The translations under genes and the position numbers were made by a program. This document shows positions 53,306 through 63,534 of a stretch of DNA of 64,000 nucleotides, one piece after another (the stretch's first letter is position 1; every line of letters begins with the position of its first letter). Source of the stretch: an uncultured Haliea sp. (GTDB taxonomy: Bacteria; Pseudomonadota; Gammaproteobacteria; Pseudomonadales; Halieaceae); the NCBI GenBank assembly GCA_947258585.1, contig CAMYIZ010000010.1, positions 1 to 64,000 on the forward strand. The letters are read 5' to 3'. The notes beneath the pieces were generated by a model that worked only from the letters and a program-made list of their open reading frames with translations, had not been told where the DNA came from and searched no databases.

Positions 53306-54199
53306 ATGCGTGAGAGCCTGCTTGGCTGGCAACAGTACCGCTACCTGAAGTGGGGGCTGGCACTGCTGCTGCTCAGCATCGCCCTCTATGTAACCCAGGG
53401 CGGCAGCAACGCCGCCCAGCCACCCAATGGCGGCACCTGGCAGGGCTATGTGCTGGGCACGCTGGGGGCCCTGCTCATTGTCTGGCTGAGCCTGCTGGGG
53501 GTGCGCAAGCGCAGCTACAAATCCACTGCCGGCACCGTTCAGGGTTGGGCCTCGGCCCATGTGTACCTGGGCACGGCCTTGCTGGTCGTGGCAACACTGC
53601 ACTGTGCCCTGCAGTTTGGTTTCAACGTTCACACCCTGGCCTACGTACTCATGTGCCTGGTGATACTGTCGGGTTTTTATGGCCTCTACGCCTATCTGCA
53701 CCTGCCCGGCCACCTGGCGTCCATCCAGTCCGGGGGCGGCCAGGACGGGCGCCTGGACGAGTTGGCCCGGATCGACGCCCGCATTCGCGACGCGTCCGAG
53801 CGCTGCGATGCCAATTTGCAGTCGCTGATGATCAGTGCCCTGGAGCTGACCCGCGTGGGCGGATCGGCCTGGCAGCAGCTGCTGGCACGGGACCGGTCCC
53901 GGGTCATGGTACCGGGTGATACCAGCCAGAAAGCCCAGGCCATGCCCAATGTGGAGCAGGGGGTGGTGATCGGTCATCTGGCCGGACGCATACCCGATGC
54001 CCGCAAGCAGTCGGAAGCGGAAGTGCTGAACGAGCTGCTGGGCCTGTTCGGTCGCCGCCAGGTGCTGCTGCACCAGTTGCGGCGCGAGGTGCAGCTGCGC
54101 GGCCTGATGAAGATCTGGCTGTATTTCCATATCCCCCTGACGGTAGGCCTGCTGGTGGCACTGGTAGTCCATATTGTCTCCGTCTTCATTTACTGGTAG
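53306..54199 (+). CDS. b-type cytochrome-like membrane protein
   Basis: 297 residues from ATG 53306 (an in-frame TTG lies 6 bases upstream). Hydrophobic segments at about 14-32, 47-66, 79-100, 105-124 and 268-295. Histidines in or near these (SAHVYLGTALLVV, ATLHCALQ, FNVHTLAY, YLHLPGH, YFHIP, LVVHIVS) can bind haem b. A cytosolic loop of about 120 residues is helical. It probably takes electrons from the FeS fusion protein and passes them to the periplasmic decahaem protein encoded next, in the manner of NapGH/CymA- or ferric-reductase-like systems. No named family is sure. Confidence 0.7.
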   Translation: MRESLLGWQQYRYLKWGLALLLLSIALYVTQGGSNAAQPPNGGTWQGYVLGTLGALLIVWLSLLGVRKRSYKSTAGTVQGWASAHVYLGTALLVVATLHCALQFGFNVHTLAYVLMCLVILSGFYGLYAYLHLPGHLASIQSGGGQDGRLDELARIDARIRDASERCDANLQSLMISALELTRVGGSAWQQLLARDRSRVMVPGDTSQKAQAMPNVEQGVVIGHLAGRIPDARKQSEAEVLNELLGLFGRRQVLLHQLRREVQLRGLMKIWLYFHIPLTVGLLVALVVHIVSVFIYW

Positions 54200-54203
54200 C
54201 CCG

Positions 54204-55916
54204 ATGTACTTTCTGGTTCGCAAACTGACCGGTCGCGCTAGCGGCGAAGCGCTGGAGACGGAGTATCAGGGCGACAGGCTCACCCTCGGTGGCGAGCCCG
54301 GGGCCATGGTGCCACTGCCCGGAGTTGGCGGGGATGTCACCATACAGGCCACCGGCGGCGGCGCCGGGCGTATCACTGCGCGGCGCCCGGTCATTGCGGT
54401 GGCCGGTGTCGCCAGCAACAAGGCGACGCTGGCGGTGGGAGACACCTTCGAACTGCCGGGCTATGCGCTGGAGGTCATCGCACCGCCCCAGGGGTTTGAT
54501 TTTGCGCTACAGCTGCAGGCCCGGGGCAAGCCCGCCAGTACCTTTGCCGGCGACGTCAGCCTGGAGCGGCATACCTGGAGTGTGCGCAAGACCAGCTGGC
54601 TGCTGGGGCTGGCCGTCCTGGTGCTGGGGCTGGTGGTGCCCGCAGCAGGGCTGTGGCGCAGCGATGTCGCGGACACCCTGCGCAGTACCCCCCTGCCTGA
54701 CGACGGCCTGTGGTCCAGCGGGCCGCTGGTGTCCGCCCACCAGGCCTCGGGTATTGCCCAAGAGTGCGAGGCCTGCCACCAGAAGCCCTTTGTGATGGTG
54801 CAGGATGGCGCCTGCCTGGATTGCCATAGCGGGATGACCGAGCATGTGGATGTCGCCATCCACGACGCCCATGCCTTTGCCGATGTCCGCTGTGCCTCCT
54901 GCCACCGGGAGCACAATGAGCCGGCCATGGTGTCCCGCCGCGACAAGGGCCTGTGCGTGGACTGCCACGCCGGTCCCGGTGCCTGGGAAGTGCCCGGCAA
55001 AATGCCCATGGAGGCGGTGACAGCCTTTACCGCCGCCGGCCACCCCACATTCCGGCTGGGATTGCTGGAGCCGCAGGGTATCGGTGCGGCCCACGGCTGG
55101 GAGCTGCGCCGGGTGCGCCCGGGCCCCGAGCCCCTGCGGGAGTCTTCCAATCTCAAGTTCACCCACGAGGTGCACCTGGACCCGGATAAAGTGCAGCACG
55201 AGGGCACCGGTGCCGCCCTCGAATGCGCCAGTTGCCACACCCTCAAGGATGATGGCGAGCACTTCGAGCCGATCAGCATGGACGCCCATTGCCGCAGCTG
55301 CCACGGCCTGAGTTTCGATATATTCGAGCCGGAACTGGAACTGCCCCACGGCGATCTGCGGGCCGCGATTGTCGCCATGGAGGCCCATTTCATCCGCGAA
55401 TTCACCGACCCGGAGCTGCGTCGACAGCGCGCGGCGGAGAAGCCGCGCCGGGTGCCCGGCAAGCGCGAATCCGCTGCCAGCTGCGAGGGCAGCGGCCTCG
55501 ATTGCGGTCGTGCCGAGGCCCTCAGGGAAGCCGAATACCAGTTTGCCAACACCGGTTGCATCACCTGCCACGAGGTGCTGGAAACGGGGCTGGCGGACAT
55601 CAATGATCGCTGGTTTGTGCAGCCGATCCGCCTGACCGACGACTGGTACCCACAGGCCCGCTTTGACCACCACAGCCACCAGAGCCAGGCGGCGGGCAAT
55701 CCGGACCAGGTCTGCGAGACCTGTCACGAAGCCTCAGCGTCCAACGCGGCGGAGGATATTCTCATGCCCAACCAGGATAACTGTCTCGCCTGTCACGCCG
55801 AAAGCAAGGGTGCGGCGACGCTGGATTGTGTGAGCTGCCATGCGTTCCATCCGGACGGGGGCACTCTGTCCCGGCTGGCGCGTGACAGCGCATTACTGCA
55901 GGGGAGAGCACCATGA
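54204..55916 (+). CDS. Membrane-anchored decahaem c-type cytochrome
   Basis: 570 residues. The N-terminal 120 residues are cytoplasmic (beta-rich, FHA-like LTLGGEPGAMVPLPG), then one transmembrane segment (about 131-150, WLLGLAVLVLGLVVPAAG) and a periplasmic domain with ten CxxCH motifs: CEACH, CLDCH, CASCH, CVDCH, CASCH, CRSCH, CITCH, CETCH, CLACH, CVSCH. Wide spacing and many extra histidines suit bis-His ligation. It likely relays electrons across the periplasm. It ends in an ATGA overlap with the lipoprotein gene. Confidence 0.9.
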   Translation: MYFLVRKLTGRASGEALETEYQGDRLTLGGEPGAMVPLPGVGGDVTIQATGGGAGRITARRPVIAVAGVASNKATLAVGDTFELPGYALEVIAPPQGFDFALQLQARGKPASTFAGDVSLERHTWSVRKTSWLLGLAVLVLGLVVPAAGLWRSDVADTLRSTPLPDDGLWSSGPLVSAHQASGIAQECEACHQKPFVMVQDGACLDCHSGMTEHVDVAIHDAHAFADVRCASCHREHNEPAMVSRRDKGLCVDCHAGPGAWEVPGKMPMEAVTAFTAAGHPTFRLGLLEPQGIGAAHGWELRRVRPGPEPLRESSNLKFTHEVHLDPDKVQHEGTGAALECASCHTLKDDGEHFEPISMDAHCRSCHGLSFDIFEPELELPHGDLRAAIVAMEAHFIREFTDPELRRQRAAEKPRRVPGKRESAASCEGSGLDCGRAEALREAEYQFANTGCITCHEVLETGLADINDRWFVQPIRLTDDWYPQARFDHHSHQSQAAGNPDQVCETCHEASASNAAEDILMPNQDNCLACHAESKGAATLDCVSCHAFHPDGGTLSRLARDSALLQGRAP

Positions 55917-57889
55917 TACGGCGACTGATCGGTCTTTTTGCTGTCACCCTGGTCTCGGCCTGCGGCGGGGGTGGCGGCGGTAGCAGCACCGAGGGCAGTT
56001 CTCCGGATCGCGCTCCCGACAACGCGCCCTGCGAGGGTCAGTGCGCCTCGGCCAGCAGCTTTCTCGACCAGGCTGATGTACGCCGGGTGCTGGCCCAGGG
56101 CGTACACCAGGCCGAGGCGCTGGGGGCGGCGGCTACCATTGCGGTGGTCGACCGCGTGGGCAACGTGCTGGCGGTCTACCGCATGGCTGGTGTCGATGGC
56201 GACAACGACGTGGAGCTGGCTACCGACTTCCCGGTGCAGGTGACAACCGGCCTGGAGGGTGTCGTGCTGCCCGTGGCTGTGGGCGGGGACGCGCTGGCGG
56301 CGATTGCCAAGGCCATCACCGGCGCCTACCTGTCCAGCGAGGGCAACGCCTTCACCACGCGGACCGCGAACCAGATCGTCCAGGAACACTTCAACCCCGG
56401 CGAGCGCAACCAGCCAGCGGGTCCGCTGTTTGGCGTGCAATTCAGCCAGCTGGCCTGTTCCGACTTCACCGTCGGCGGCGTCGATGTCGGGGTGGGCCCG
56501 AGGCGATCCCCCCTGGGGCTGGCGGCCGACCCCGGCGGCTTCCCGCTGTACAAGGGCGGTACTCCGGTGGGCGGTGTCGGCGTGATCGCCGATGGCCGCT
56601 ACAGCATTGACAAGAGCCTGCTGGACAGCGATGTGGATGTGGACGAGCAGATAGCCCTCGCCGCCACCTTTGGCTTCATCGCGCCGCCGGACCGGCGTGC
56701 CGAACGGATCACCGTGGAAGGCAAGGTGTTCCGCTTCAGTGATGTGGATCTGGACGACTTGCCGGCGGACCCGGCCCAGGCTCCCGACTTTGCCAGCCTC
56801 GCGGCTGCCGGCGACTTGCTGGCGGTACGGGGCTACAGCGACGGCCAGATACGCCGCGGCATGGCCTTTGGCCAGCCCGAGTCCGGTGTGCGCCCGGCCA
56901 CTGATTTCCCCGGCCTGGACGCCTTCGTCTTCGTCGACGCTGGCAACAACAATCGCTATCCACCCCGGGCCGGCACCGATGGCGCCGAACTGGGCGAAGC
57001 CGCATTCAGTGCGGAGGAGGTGCGGCAGTTACTGGCGAGTGCGATTGGCGTCGCCAACCGGGCTCGCGCCCAGATCCGCCGGCCGGTAGGGACGCCGGCC
57101 CGGGTCACGGTGTCGATAGTCGACAGTCGCGGCGCCATCCTCGGCATGCTGCGCACCCGGGACGGCCCCATGTTCGGCGCCGACGTGTCGTTGCAGAAGG
57201 CGCGCACCGCGGTGTTGTTCTCGTCCCCTGACGCGGCGGATTTCCTGCGCGGCATAAGCACCCCGGCCCAGTACCTGAACCCGGACCTGAGCCCCGCGGC
57301 AACGGTGGACATCGGCGATTACGTGGACGCGGCGCAGCTGTTCATTGGTCCCCAGGCGCTCACCGACGGCACCGCGTTCTCCGACCGCGCCGGTGGCAAT
57401 CTGTCCCGGCCGTTCTATCCCGACGGCATCATCGGCAATCCCAACGGCCCTTTCAGCAAGCCCTATGACAGCGAGTGGAGCGTGTTCTCGACCGGGCTGC
57501 AGCTGGACCTGTCGTTCAACAACATCATTGCCCACATCGCTTTCGTGGCGGGCCTGTCCGACACCGATGTCGGGGCCAACTGCGCCCAGTCAGCGCAGCC
57601 GCGGGTAGCGAACGGGATCCAGATCTTTCCCGGCAGCGTGCCGGTTTACCGGGGCACTACGCTCATTGGTGGTATCGGGGTGTCTGGCGACGGCATCGAG
57701 CAGGACGACATGATTTCCTTCCTCGGCGTGCACGAGGCCGGCGCAGCGCTGGGGGGGGCGATCAACAATGCCCCACCGGACATACGCGCCGACCAGCTGA
57801 CACCCGGCGGAGTGCGCCTGCGCTATATCCAGTGCCCGCAGACACCGTTCATCAACAGCGACGCACAGCAAGTGTGTGCAGGGAAGTGA
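55913..57889 (+). CDS. Lipoprotein with tandem HbpS/GlcG-like (DUF336) domains
   Basis: 658 residues. Lipobox VSACGGGGGG, so the protein is lipid-anchored after Cys17. Two copies of the haem-binding HbpS/GlcG fold are visible. Copy 1 runs from VRRVLAQGVHQAEALGAAATIAVVDRVGNVLAVYRM to FPLYKGGTPVGGVGVIADG. Copy 2 runs from VRQLLASAIGVANRARAQ...VTVSIVDSRGAILGMLRT to VPVYRGTTLIGGIGVSGDG. Copies are long compared with free-standing GlcG (about 140 residues) because of inserts. It may sense or hold haem or redox cofactors in the cytochrome assembly. Four bases overlap with the preceding gene. Confidence 0.85.
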   Translation: MIRRLIGLFAVTLVSACGGGGGGSSTEGSSPDRAPDNAPCEGQCASASSFLDQADVRRVLAQGVHQAEALGAAATIAVVDRVGNVLAVYRMAGVDGDNDVELATDFPVQVTTGLEGVVLPVAVGGDALAAIAKAITGAYLSSEGNAFTTRTANQIVQEHFNPGERNQPAGPLFGVQFSQLACSDFTVGGVDVGVGPRRSPLGLAADPGGFPLYKGGTPVGGVGVIADGRYSIDKSLLDSDVDVDEQIALAATFGFIAPPDRRAERITVEGKVFRFSDVDLDDLPADPAQAPDFASLAAAGDLLAVRGYSDGQIRRGMAFGQPESGVRPATDFPGLDAFVFVDAGNNNRYPPRAGTDGAELGEAAFSAEEVRQLLASAIGVANRARAQIRRPVGTPARVTVSIVDSRGAILGMLRTRDGPMFGADVSLQKARTAVLFSSPDAADFLRGISTPAQYLNPDLSPAATVDIGDYVDAAQLFIGPQALTDGTAFSDRAGGNLSRPFYPDGIIGNPNGPFSKPYDSEWSVFSTGLQLDLSFNNIIAHIAFVAGLSDTDVGANCAQSAQPRVANGIQIFPGSVPVYRGTTLIGGIGVSGDGIEQDDMISFLGVHEAGAALGGAINNAPPDIRADQLTPGGVRLRYIQCPQTPFINSDAQQVCAGK

Positions 57890-57894
57890 GGGCC

Positions 57895-59784
57895 ATGGCC
57901 AAGCATCCATCACTGACTGGTCCCGCCCTGGCGGGGTTCTCAGCCCTGGGCCTGGTTCTGTTGCTGGCTGCCGCGACATCCCCCGGCGCGGCCGCGGCCC
58001 AGGAGCCAGAGCCCGAACTGGTTTATTGCGATGACCTCGACCCCCGCGACCGCGGGCGCAGCACCCGGCGCCGCGCCGGTGGCTCCAACCGCGACTGCAC
58101 CTACCGGGAGGTCACCGTCGACGAGGAAACCGGTGAAGTGCTGCGCGAGGTGCCGGTGGCCGCCGCCCCGCGCACGGTGCTGCCGCGGCGCTACTCCTCC
58201 ATTCCCCGGCCGACCGCGGAGCAGTACGTGGAGCTGGTCCCCATTCCCGATCGCTGGCGCATCGTCGACAGCCTCGGCTACGAGGACAACTGGTGGGACC
58301 CCTACAACCAGAACACGATCAAGGGTGACAAGCCCATCCACGATGACTGGTTCTTCAACATTATCGCCATCTCCGACTCGGTGCTGGAACTGCGCGAGGT
58401 GCCGACCCCGGTCGGCGGCCAGAGCACCGGCGACCCGGGCTCGCTGGACGTGCTGGGGAACACGGAGCAGTATCTGTTCAACCAGAACCTGGCGGTAGAG
58501 CTGGTCTACTACAAGGGCGATACCGTGTTTCGGCCGCCCGACTGGGAGTTCCGCTTCACCCCGGTCTTCAACTACAACTACACCGAGCTGGATGAAATCC
58601 TCGGCGTCAACGCGGACCCCCGCGATGGCCGCACCCGCAGCGACAACCATGTCGGCATCCAGGCCGCGTTTGTCGACAAGCACCTGCGCGATGTCTCTGA
58701 TCGCTACGACTTCGACTCGGTGCGGGTGGGCATCCAGCCCTTCTCCAGCGACTTCCGCGGCTTCCTGTTCCAGGACGCTCCCTTTGGTGTGCGGTTGTTC
58801 GGTACCCGCGACAACAACCGGTTCCAGTACAACCTGGCCTGGTTCCGGCGCATGGAGAAAGACACCAACAGTGGCCTCAACGATGTCAGCGAGCGGCTGC
58901 GCGATGACGATGTCCTGGTTGCCAATGTCTACTGGCAGGACTTCCCGAAACTGGGCTTCTTCTCCCAGGCCAGCCTGATCTACAACCGCAACCGTGAAGA
59001 CGAGGTGTTCTACGACACCAACGAGTTCATCCAGCGGCCGGCATCGGTCGGCGAGGAGCGCCTGCGGGAGTACGATGTCTATTACCTTGGCTACAACGGT
59101 GACGGTCACTTCGGGCGCCTCAACCTGACCACCTCGCTGTATGTCGCCCTGGGCGAAGAGAAGGACGCCGTGTTCAGCGGCCGCAAGTCGGATATCGAGG
59201 CCTTCTTCTTCGCCGCCGAGTCGTCCATGGACTTCGACTGGATCCGCCCCCGCCTGTCCTTCCTCTACGGCAGCGGTGACGATGATCCCTTTGACGGCAA
59301 GAGTACCGGTTTCGATGCCATTTTCGAGAACCCCCAGTTCGCCGGTGCCGACACCAGCTACTACATTCGCCAGGGTCTGCCCCTGATTGGCGGTGGCCGG
59401 GTGGCGCTGTCCCAGCGCAACGGCGTGCTGAACTCCCTGCGCTCCTCCAAGGAGCACGGCCAGTCCAACTTCACCAACCCCGGGGTCTTCCTGCTCGGCG
59501 GCGGCGTGGACCTGGACCTGCTTCCCGAACTGCGCCTGTCCTTCAATGCCAACTACCTGGCCTTCGCGGAAACCGAGGTGCTGGAGGTGGCGCGGCAGCA
59601 GGCCAATGTCGACAGCGAGATCGGCATGGACCTGTCCGCGGCGGTGATCTGGCGTCCGTTCATGAGCCAGAACGTGGTGGTGCGACTGTCCTATGCCCAG
59701 CTGCTGTCCGGCCAGGGCTACAAGGACCTGTACGGAGACGAAGACCCATACTCCCTTTTGTGCAACGTAATACTGACATTCTGA
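57895..59784 (+). CDS. Outer-membrane beta-barrel protein, porin-like
   Basis: 629 residues from ATG 57895. Signal peptide to about residue 35 (LLLAAATSPGAAAAQE). The rest has alternating hydrophobic and aromatic strands, abundant Tyr/Phe/Asn/Asp, turns with Gly-Asp, and ends in CNVILTF; a terminal phenylalanine is the usual sorting signal of outer-membrane proteins. Two cysteines occur in the N-terminal plug-like stretch (CDDLDPRDRGRS...CTYREV). It sits between two decahaem cytochrome genes, which suggests a porin-cytochrome conduit (function analogous to MtrB). I recognise no specific family. Confidence 0.75.
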   Translation: MAKHPSLTGPALAGFSALGLVLLLAAATSPGAAAAQEPEPELVYCDDLDPRDRGRSTRRRAGGSNRDCTYREVTVDEETGEVLREVPVAAAPRTVLPRRYSSIPRPTAEQYVELVPIPDRWRIVDSLGYEDNWWDPYNQNTIKGDKPIHDDWFFNIIAISDSVLELREVPTPVGGQSTGDPGSLDVLGNTEQYLFNQNLAVELVYYKGDTVFRPPDWEFRFTPVFNYNYTELDEILGVNADPRDGRTRSDNHVGIQAAFVDKHLRDVSDRYDFDSVRVGIQPFSSDFRGFLFQDAPFGVRLFGTRDNNRFQYNLAWFRRMEKDTNSGLNDVSERLRDDDVLVANVYWQDFPKLGFFSQASLIYNRNREDEVFYDTNEFIQRPASVGEERLREYDVYYLGYNGDGHFGRLNLTTSLYVALGEEKDAVFSGRKSDIEAFFFAAESSMDFDWIRPRLSFLYGSGDDDPFDGKSTGFDAIFENPQFAGADTSYYIRQGLPLIGGGRVALSQRNGVLNSLRSSKEHGQSNFTNPGVFLLGGGVDLDLLPELRLSFNANYLAFAETEVLEVARQQANVDSEIGMDLSAAVIWRPFMSQNVVVRLSYAQLLSGQGYKDLYGDEDPYSLLCNVILTF

Positions 59785-59793
59785 GTGGCCGCT

Positions 59794-62700
59794 ATGAGCA
59801 CACCTGATCACACTGGACGTATCGGCAACCCCATTCACTGGTTGGCAGCGGGCCTGATGGCGGGCTTGTTGGCGCTGCCTGTGAGCCCGGTCCACGCCGC
59901 CGGTGGCGAGGAGGCAGTGGAGCGCGTCTATGTGACCGCGCCCAATGCGCCGGTCAGCCAGAGCAACGCACAGATGGAGGCGAAGTCAGCGGGCTGCGTC
60001 ACCTGTCACACGGCGACCGACGAGAAAACCATGCACGCCAATCCGGCGGTCAAGCTGGGTTGTACCGATTGCCACGGTGGCAACGCCGATGTGCGCCGCA
60101 CCAGCGGCGACGGGATCGAGGACCCCGCCTACCTGGCGGTCATGGAGCGGGCCCACGTGCTGCCGCGCTACCCCGAATCCTGGCACTATCCCTCCAGCGC
60201 CAACCCCGAGCGCACCTACACGCTGCTGAACAGGGAGAGCCCGGAGTTTACCCGTTTCATCAACCCGTCAGATTACCGCATAGCCCGCGAGGCCTGCGGC
60301 GCCTGTCACCTGCCGATTATCGAGGCGGCGGAGCGCAGCCTCATGGCCACCTCGGCCATGCTCTGGGGTGGCGCCGCCTACAACAACGGGATCCTGCCCT
60401 ACAAACGCTATATTCTCGGGGAGGCCTATACCCGGGAGGGGGAGCCGGCGATGATTCCCGGCCCGGTGGAGCCCACCGCAGAGATGACCATGGCCAGCAT
60501 CCTGCCGGCGCTGTACCCGCTGCCGGCCTGGGAGACCATCAAGCCCGGGGATATCTTCCGCGTGTTCGAGCGCGGTGGCCGCAACATCACCAACCTGTTT
60601 CCCGAGACCGGCCTGCCCAACGCCCTCGGCCAGCTGCAGCGCATTGAGGAGCCGGGCCGTCCCGATTTCCGCCAGTCCAATCGCGGCCCGGGCACGGGGG
60701 CGAGGATTTCGGTGCCGGTGATCAATATCACCAAGACCCGCCTGAACGACCCCCATACCTGGTTCCTGGGCACCAACGACCAGCCCGGTGACTACCGCTC
60801 GTCCGGCTGTGCATCCTGCCATGTGGTGTACGCCAACGACCGCGACCCGCGCCATTCGGCCCAGTACGCCGAATTCGGGCACACCGGGAAATCCCAGACC
60901 GTGGACCCGACCATTCCCAAGGATCGCAAGGGGCACCCTCTGAAGCACGCCTTCACCCGCGCCATCCCCACCGCCCAGTGCATGTCATGCCACATGCACC
61001 AGCCCAACATGTTCGTCAACAGCTTCCTCGGCTACACCATGTGGGATTACGAGTCGGACGCGCCCTCCATGTGGCCGGAAAAGCAGGTCTATCCGACCCA
61101 CGAAGAGCAGGTCGATGTACTGTCCCGCAACCCCGAGGGCGCCGCGCCGCGTGGCAAGTGGGCGGACGTGGATTTCCTGGAGAAAGTTTCCGAGCTCAAC
61201 CCCACGCTGACGGATACCCAGTTCGCCGACTACCATGGCCACGGCTGGAACTTCCGCGCCGTGTTCAAGCGGGACCGCACGGGCAACCTGCTGGATGCGG
61301 AGGGTGATGTGGTCGAGGACACCGATCCCGACAAGTTCAAGAAAGCGGTGCACATGTCCTCCATTCACCTGGACAAGGGCATGCACTGTGTCGACTGTCA
61401 CTTTGCCCAGGACGCGCACGGCAATGGCCATATCTACGGCGAAGTGGCCGCGGCGGTGGAGATCGACTGCAAGGACTGCCACGGCTCGGCCAAGGCCTAT
61501 CCCAACCTGTTTACCTCGGGCCCCGCCGCCCTGGAAGGCGGCACGGATCTCGGTGCCATTCGCAACCCGGACGGTCGCCTGCGCTTCGAGTGGAACGGCA
61601 ATACCCTGGTCCAGCGCTCGGTACTGAACCCCGATCTGGAATGGGAGATGAGCCTGGTCAAGGATACAGTGGACCCGAGTCATCCCGGTTACAACGAGAA
61701 AGCCGCCCGGGCCAAGCTCATGAGCCGGGACACGGCGGAGCAGGATTACGGCCTGGAGGTGGCCAGCGACAACCTCGCCCACAGCGACGAGGACATGGAG
61801 TGCTACACCTGTCACACCTCCTGGACCACCAGCTGCGCCGGTTGCCACCTGCCGATCGAAGCCAACTACAAAACGGAACGCAAGCACTACGAGGGCGGCT
61901 ACTCGCGCAACTGGGCCACCTATAATCCCCAGGTGTCCCGGGACCAGATGTTCCTGCTCGGCCGCCGCGAGGCCGCCAAGGGCGGCAAGATCGCGCCGGT
62001 TCGCTCGACGTCGGCGCTGGTGCTGTCCTCGACCAATGCCAACCGCGAGAAGATCTATATCCAGCAGCCGCCCATCGCCGCCAGCGGCTACAGTTCCCAG
62101 GCCTTCAACCCGCACTTCGCCCACACTGTGCGTAAAACCGAGACCAAGGACTGCGAAGACTGCCACCTGTCGAAGAACAACGACAACAACGCCATCATGG
62201 CCCAGCTGTTGATGTACGGCACCGGCTTCGTCAACCTGGTCGGTTACTATGCCTGGGTCGGCGGGGAGGAACACGTTACCGGTGTGCAGGTGACCGAGTG
62301 GGACGAGCCCCAGGCGGTGATTGGCTCCTACCTCCACCGCTATGCCTACCCGGACTGGTTTGCCGAGCACCAGGCCAACCAGCGGCAGCTGCTGCACGGC
62401 TATCCGCACAGCAGCGGGCCCGCCTCCTGCGTCCAGCATCGAGGGGAGTACCTGTTTGTCGCCGAGGGGGACAAGGGCATGCGCGTGTACGACATTGCCG
62501 GGATCGCCAACAAGGGCATTTCCCAGCGAGTCATTACCGCGCCCTTCAGTCCCCTGGGCCACGACACCCGCATACCCAGCGCCAACGCGACCTGCGTCGT
62601 GCTGCCCACCAACCAGCCCATCCACCCCGATCGCAACCAGGGTGAGCTGATGCGGGATGTGAACCTGGAGCAACCGTTCCACCCGATCTACAACTATGTG

Positions 62701-63534
62701 CTGGTCACCGATGCCGCGGAGGGCCTGATCCTCACTGACGTCAACACCCTCTCCGACGGCGAGCCGCGCAACAACTTCCTCGAGCGCGACCTGACCTGGA
62801 ACGAAAACGGGGTGCTCAACGGTGCCCGGCACATGGCCCTCGGCGGGTATTACGCCTACATCGTCGCCGACGCCGGCCTGGTGGTGGTGAGCCTCGAGCA
62901 ACCCCTGCAGCCGCGGCTGGTCAAGGTGGTGCCGCTCAATCGCGGCCACTCCGTGGCCCTGCAGTTCCGCTACCTGTTTGTCACCGACGCCGACGGCCTG
63001 AAGACGATCGACGTCACCAATCCCGAGGCGCCGAGCCTGGTAGCGGACAACACCATCCCCCTGGGTCAGGCGCGGCGGATGCACCTGGCACGCACCTATG
63101 CCTATGTGGCGGCGGGCCGCGAGGGTGTGGCCATTGTCGATATCACCCGGCCCGACAGAATGCGCCTGCTGCAGACCTTCAGCGAAGGCCTGGTGGATGC
63201 CCACGATGTCGCGGTCGGATCCACCAATGCCTCCCTGTTCGCCTATGTGGCGGACGGTGCCGGTGGCCTCAAGGTAATCCAGCTGACCTCGCCCTCGAGC
63301 CAGCCCAAGTTCTACGGCTTCTCGCCGGAGCCTGCGCCGGAGCTGATTGCGAGCTACGCGACCAGTTCTCCGGCCCTGTCCCTGAGCAGGGGCCTGGAGC
63401 GGGACCGCGGGGTGGACGAAACCGGTGGCCAGGTAGCGGTGTTCGGCCGCATCGGTGCGCGACCGCTGAATCTGGACGAGATGCGCAAACTCTTCACTGA
63501 CAAAGATGGCAAGCCATGGTTCGTAGAAAACTGA
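59794..63534 (+). CDS. Decahaem cytochrome c with LVIVD-like propeller
   Basis: 1246 residues from ATG 59794 (GTG 59785 also possible). A signal peptide ends near VHAAGG. The N-terminal 700 residues hold ten CxxCH motifs: CVTCH, CTDCH, CGACH, CASCH, CMSCH, CVDCH, CKDCH, CYTCH, CAGCH, CEDCH. The C-terminal 400 residues have repeats like LFVAEGDKGMRVYDI, YNYVLVTDAAEGLILTDV, YYAYIVADAGLVVVSL, YAYVAAGREGVAIVDI and FAYVADGAGGLKVIQL, typical of LVIVD beta-propellers. The domain pair suggests a secreted, possibly surface, electron-transfer protein. Its last 19 bases overlap the next gene. Confidence 0.88.
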   Translation: MSTPDHTGRIGNPIHWLAAGLMAGLLALPVSPVHAAGGEEAVERVYVTAPNAPVSQSNAQMEAKSAGCVTCHTATDEKTMHANPAVKLGCTDCHGGNADVRRTSGDGIEDPAYLAVMERAHVLPRYPESWHYPSSANPERTYTLLNRESPEFTRFINPSDYRIAREACGACHLPIIEAAERSLMATSAMLWGGAAYNNGILPYKRYILGEAYTREGEPAMIPGPVEPTAEMTMASILPALYPLPAWETIKPGDIFRVFERGGRNITNLFPETGLPNALGQLQRIEEPGRPDFRQSNRGPGTGARISVPVINITKTRLNDPHTWFLGTNDQPGDYRSSGCASCHVVYANDRDPRHSAQYAEFGHTGKSQTVDPTIPKDRKGHPLKHAFTRAIPTAQCMSCHMHQPNMFVNSFLGYTMWDYESDAPSMWPEKQVYPTHEEQVDVLSRNPEGAAPRGKWADVDFLEKVSELNPTLTDTQFADYHGHGWNFRAVFKRDRTGNLLDAEGDVVEDTDPDKFKKAVHMSSIHLDKGMHCVDCHFAQDAHGNGHIYGEVAAAVEIDCKDCHGSAKAYPNLFTSGPAALEGGTDLGAIRNPDGRLRFEWNGNTLVQRSVLNPDLEWEMSLVKDTVDPSHPGYNEKAARAKLMSRDTAEQDYGLEVASDNLAHSDEDMECYTCHTSWTTSCAGCHLPIEANYKTERKHYEGGYSRNWATYNPQVSRDQMFLLGRREAAKGGKIAPVRSTSALVLSSTNANREKIYIQQPPIAASGYSSQAFNPHFAHTVRKTETKDCEDCHLSKNNDNNAIMAQLLMYGTGFVNLVGYYAWVGGEEHVTGVQVTEWDEPQAVIGSYLHRYAYPDWFAEHQANQRQLLHGYPHSSGPASCVQHRGEYLFVAEGDKGMRVYDIAGIANKGISQRVITAPFSPLGHDTRIPSANATCVVLPTNQPIHPDRNQGELMRDVNLEQPFHPIYNYVLVTDAAEGLILTDVNTLSDGEPRNNFLERDLTWNENGVLNGARHMALGGYYAYIVADAGLVVVSLEQPLQPRLVKVVPLNRGHSVALQFRYLFVTDADGLKTIDVTNPEAPSLVADNTIPLGQARRMHLARTYAYVAAGREGVAIVDITRPDRMRLLQTFSEGLVDAHDVAVGSTNASLFAYVADGAGGLKVIQLTSPSSQPKFYGFSPEPAPELIASYATSSPALSLSRGLERDRGVDETGGQVAVFGRIGARPLNLDEMRKLFTDKDGKPWFVEN

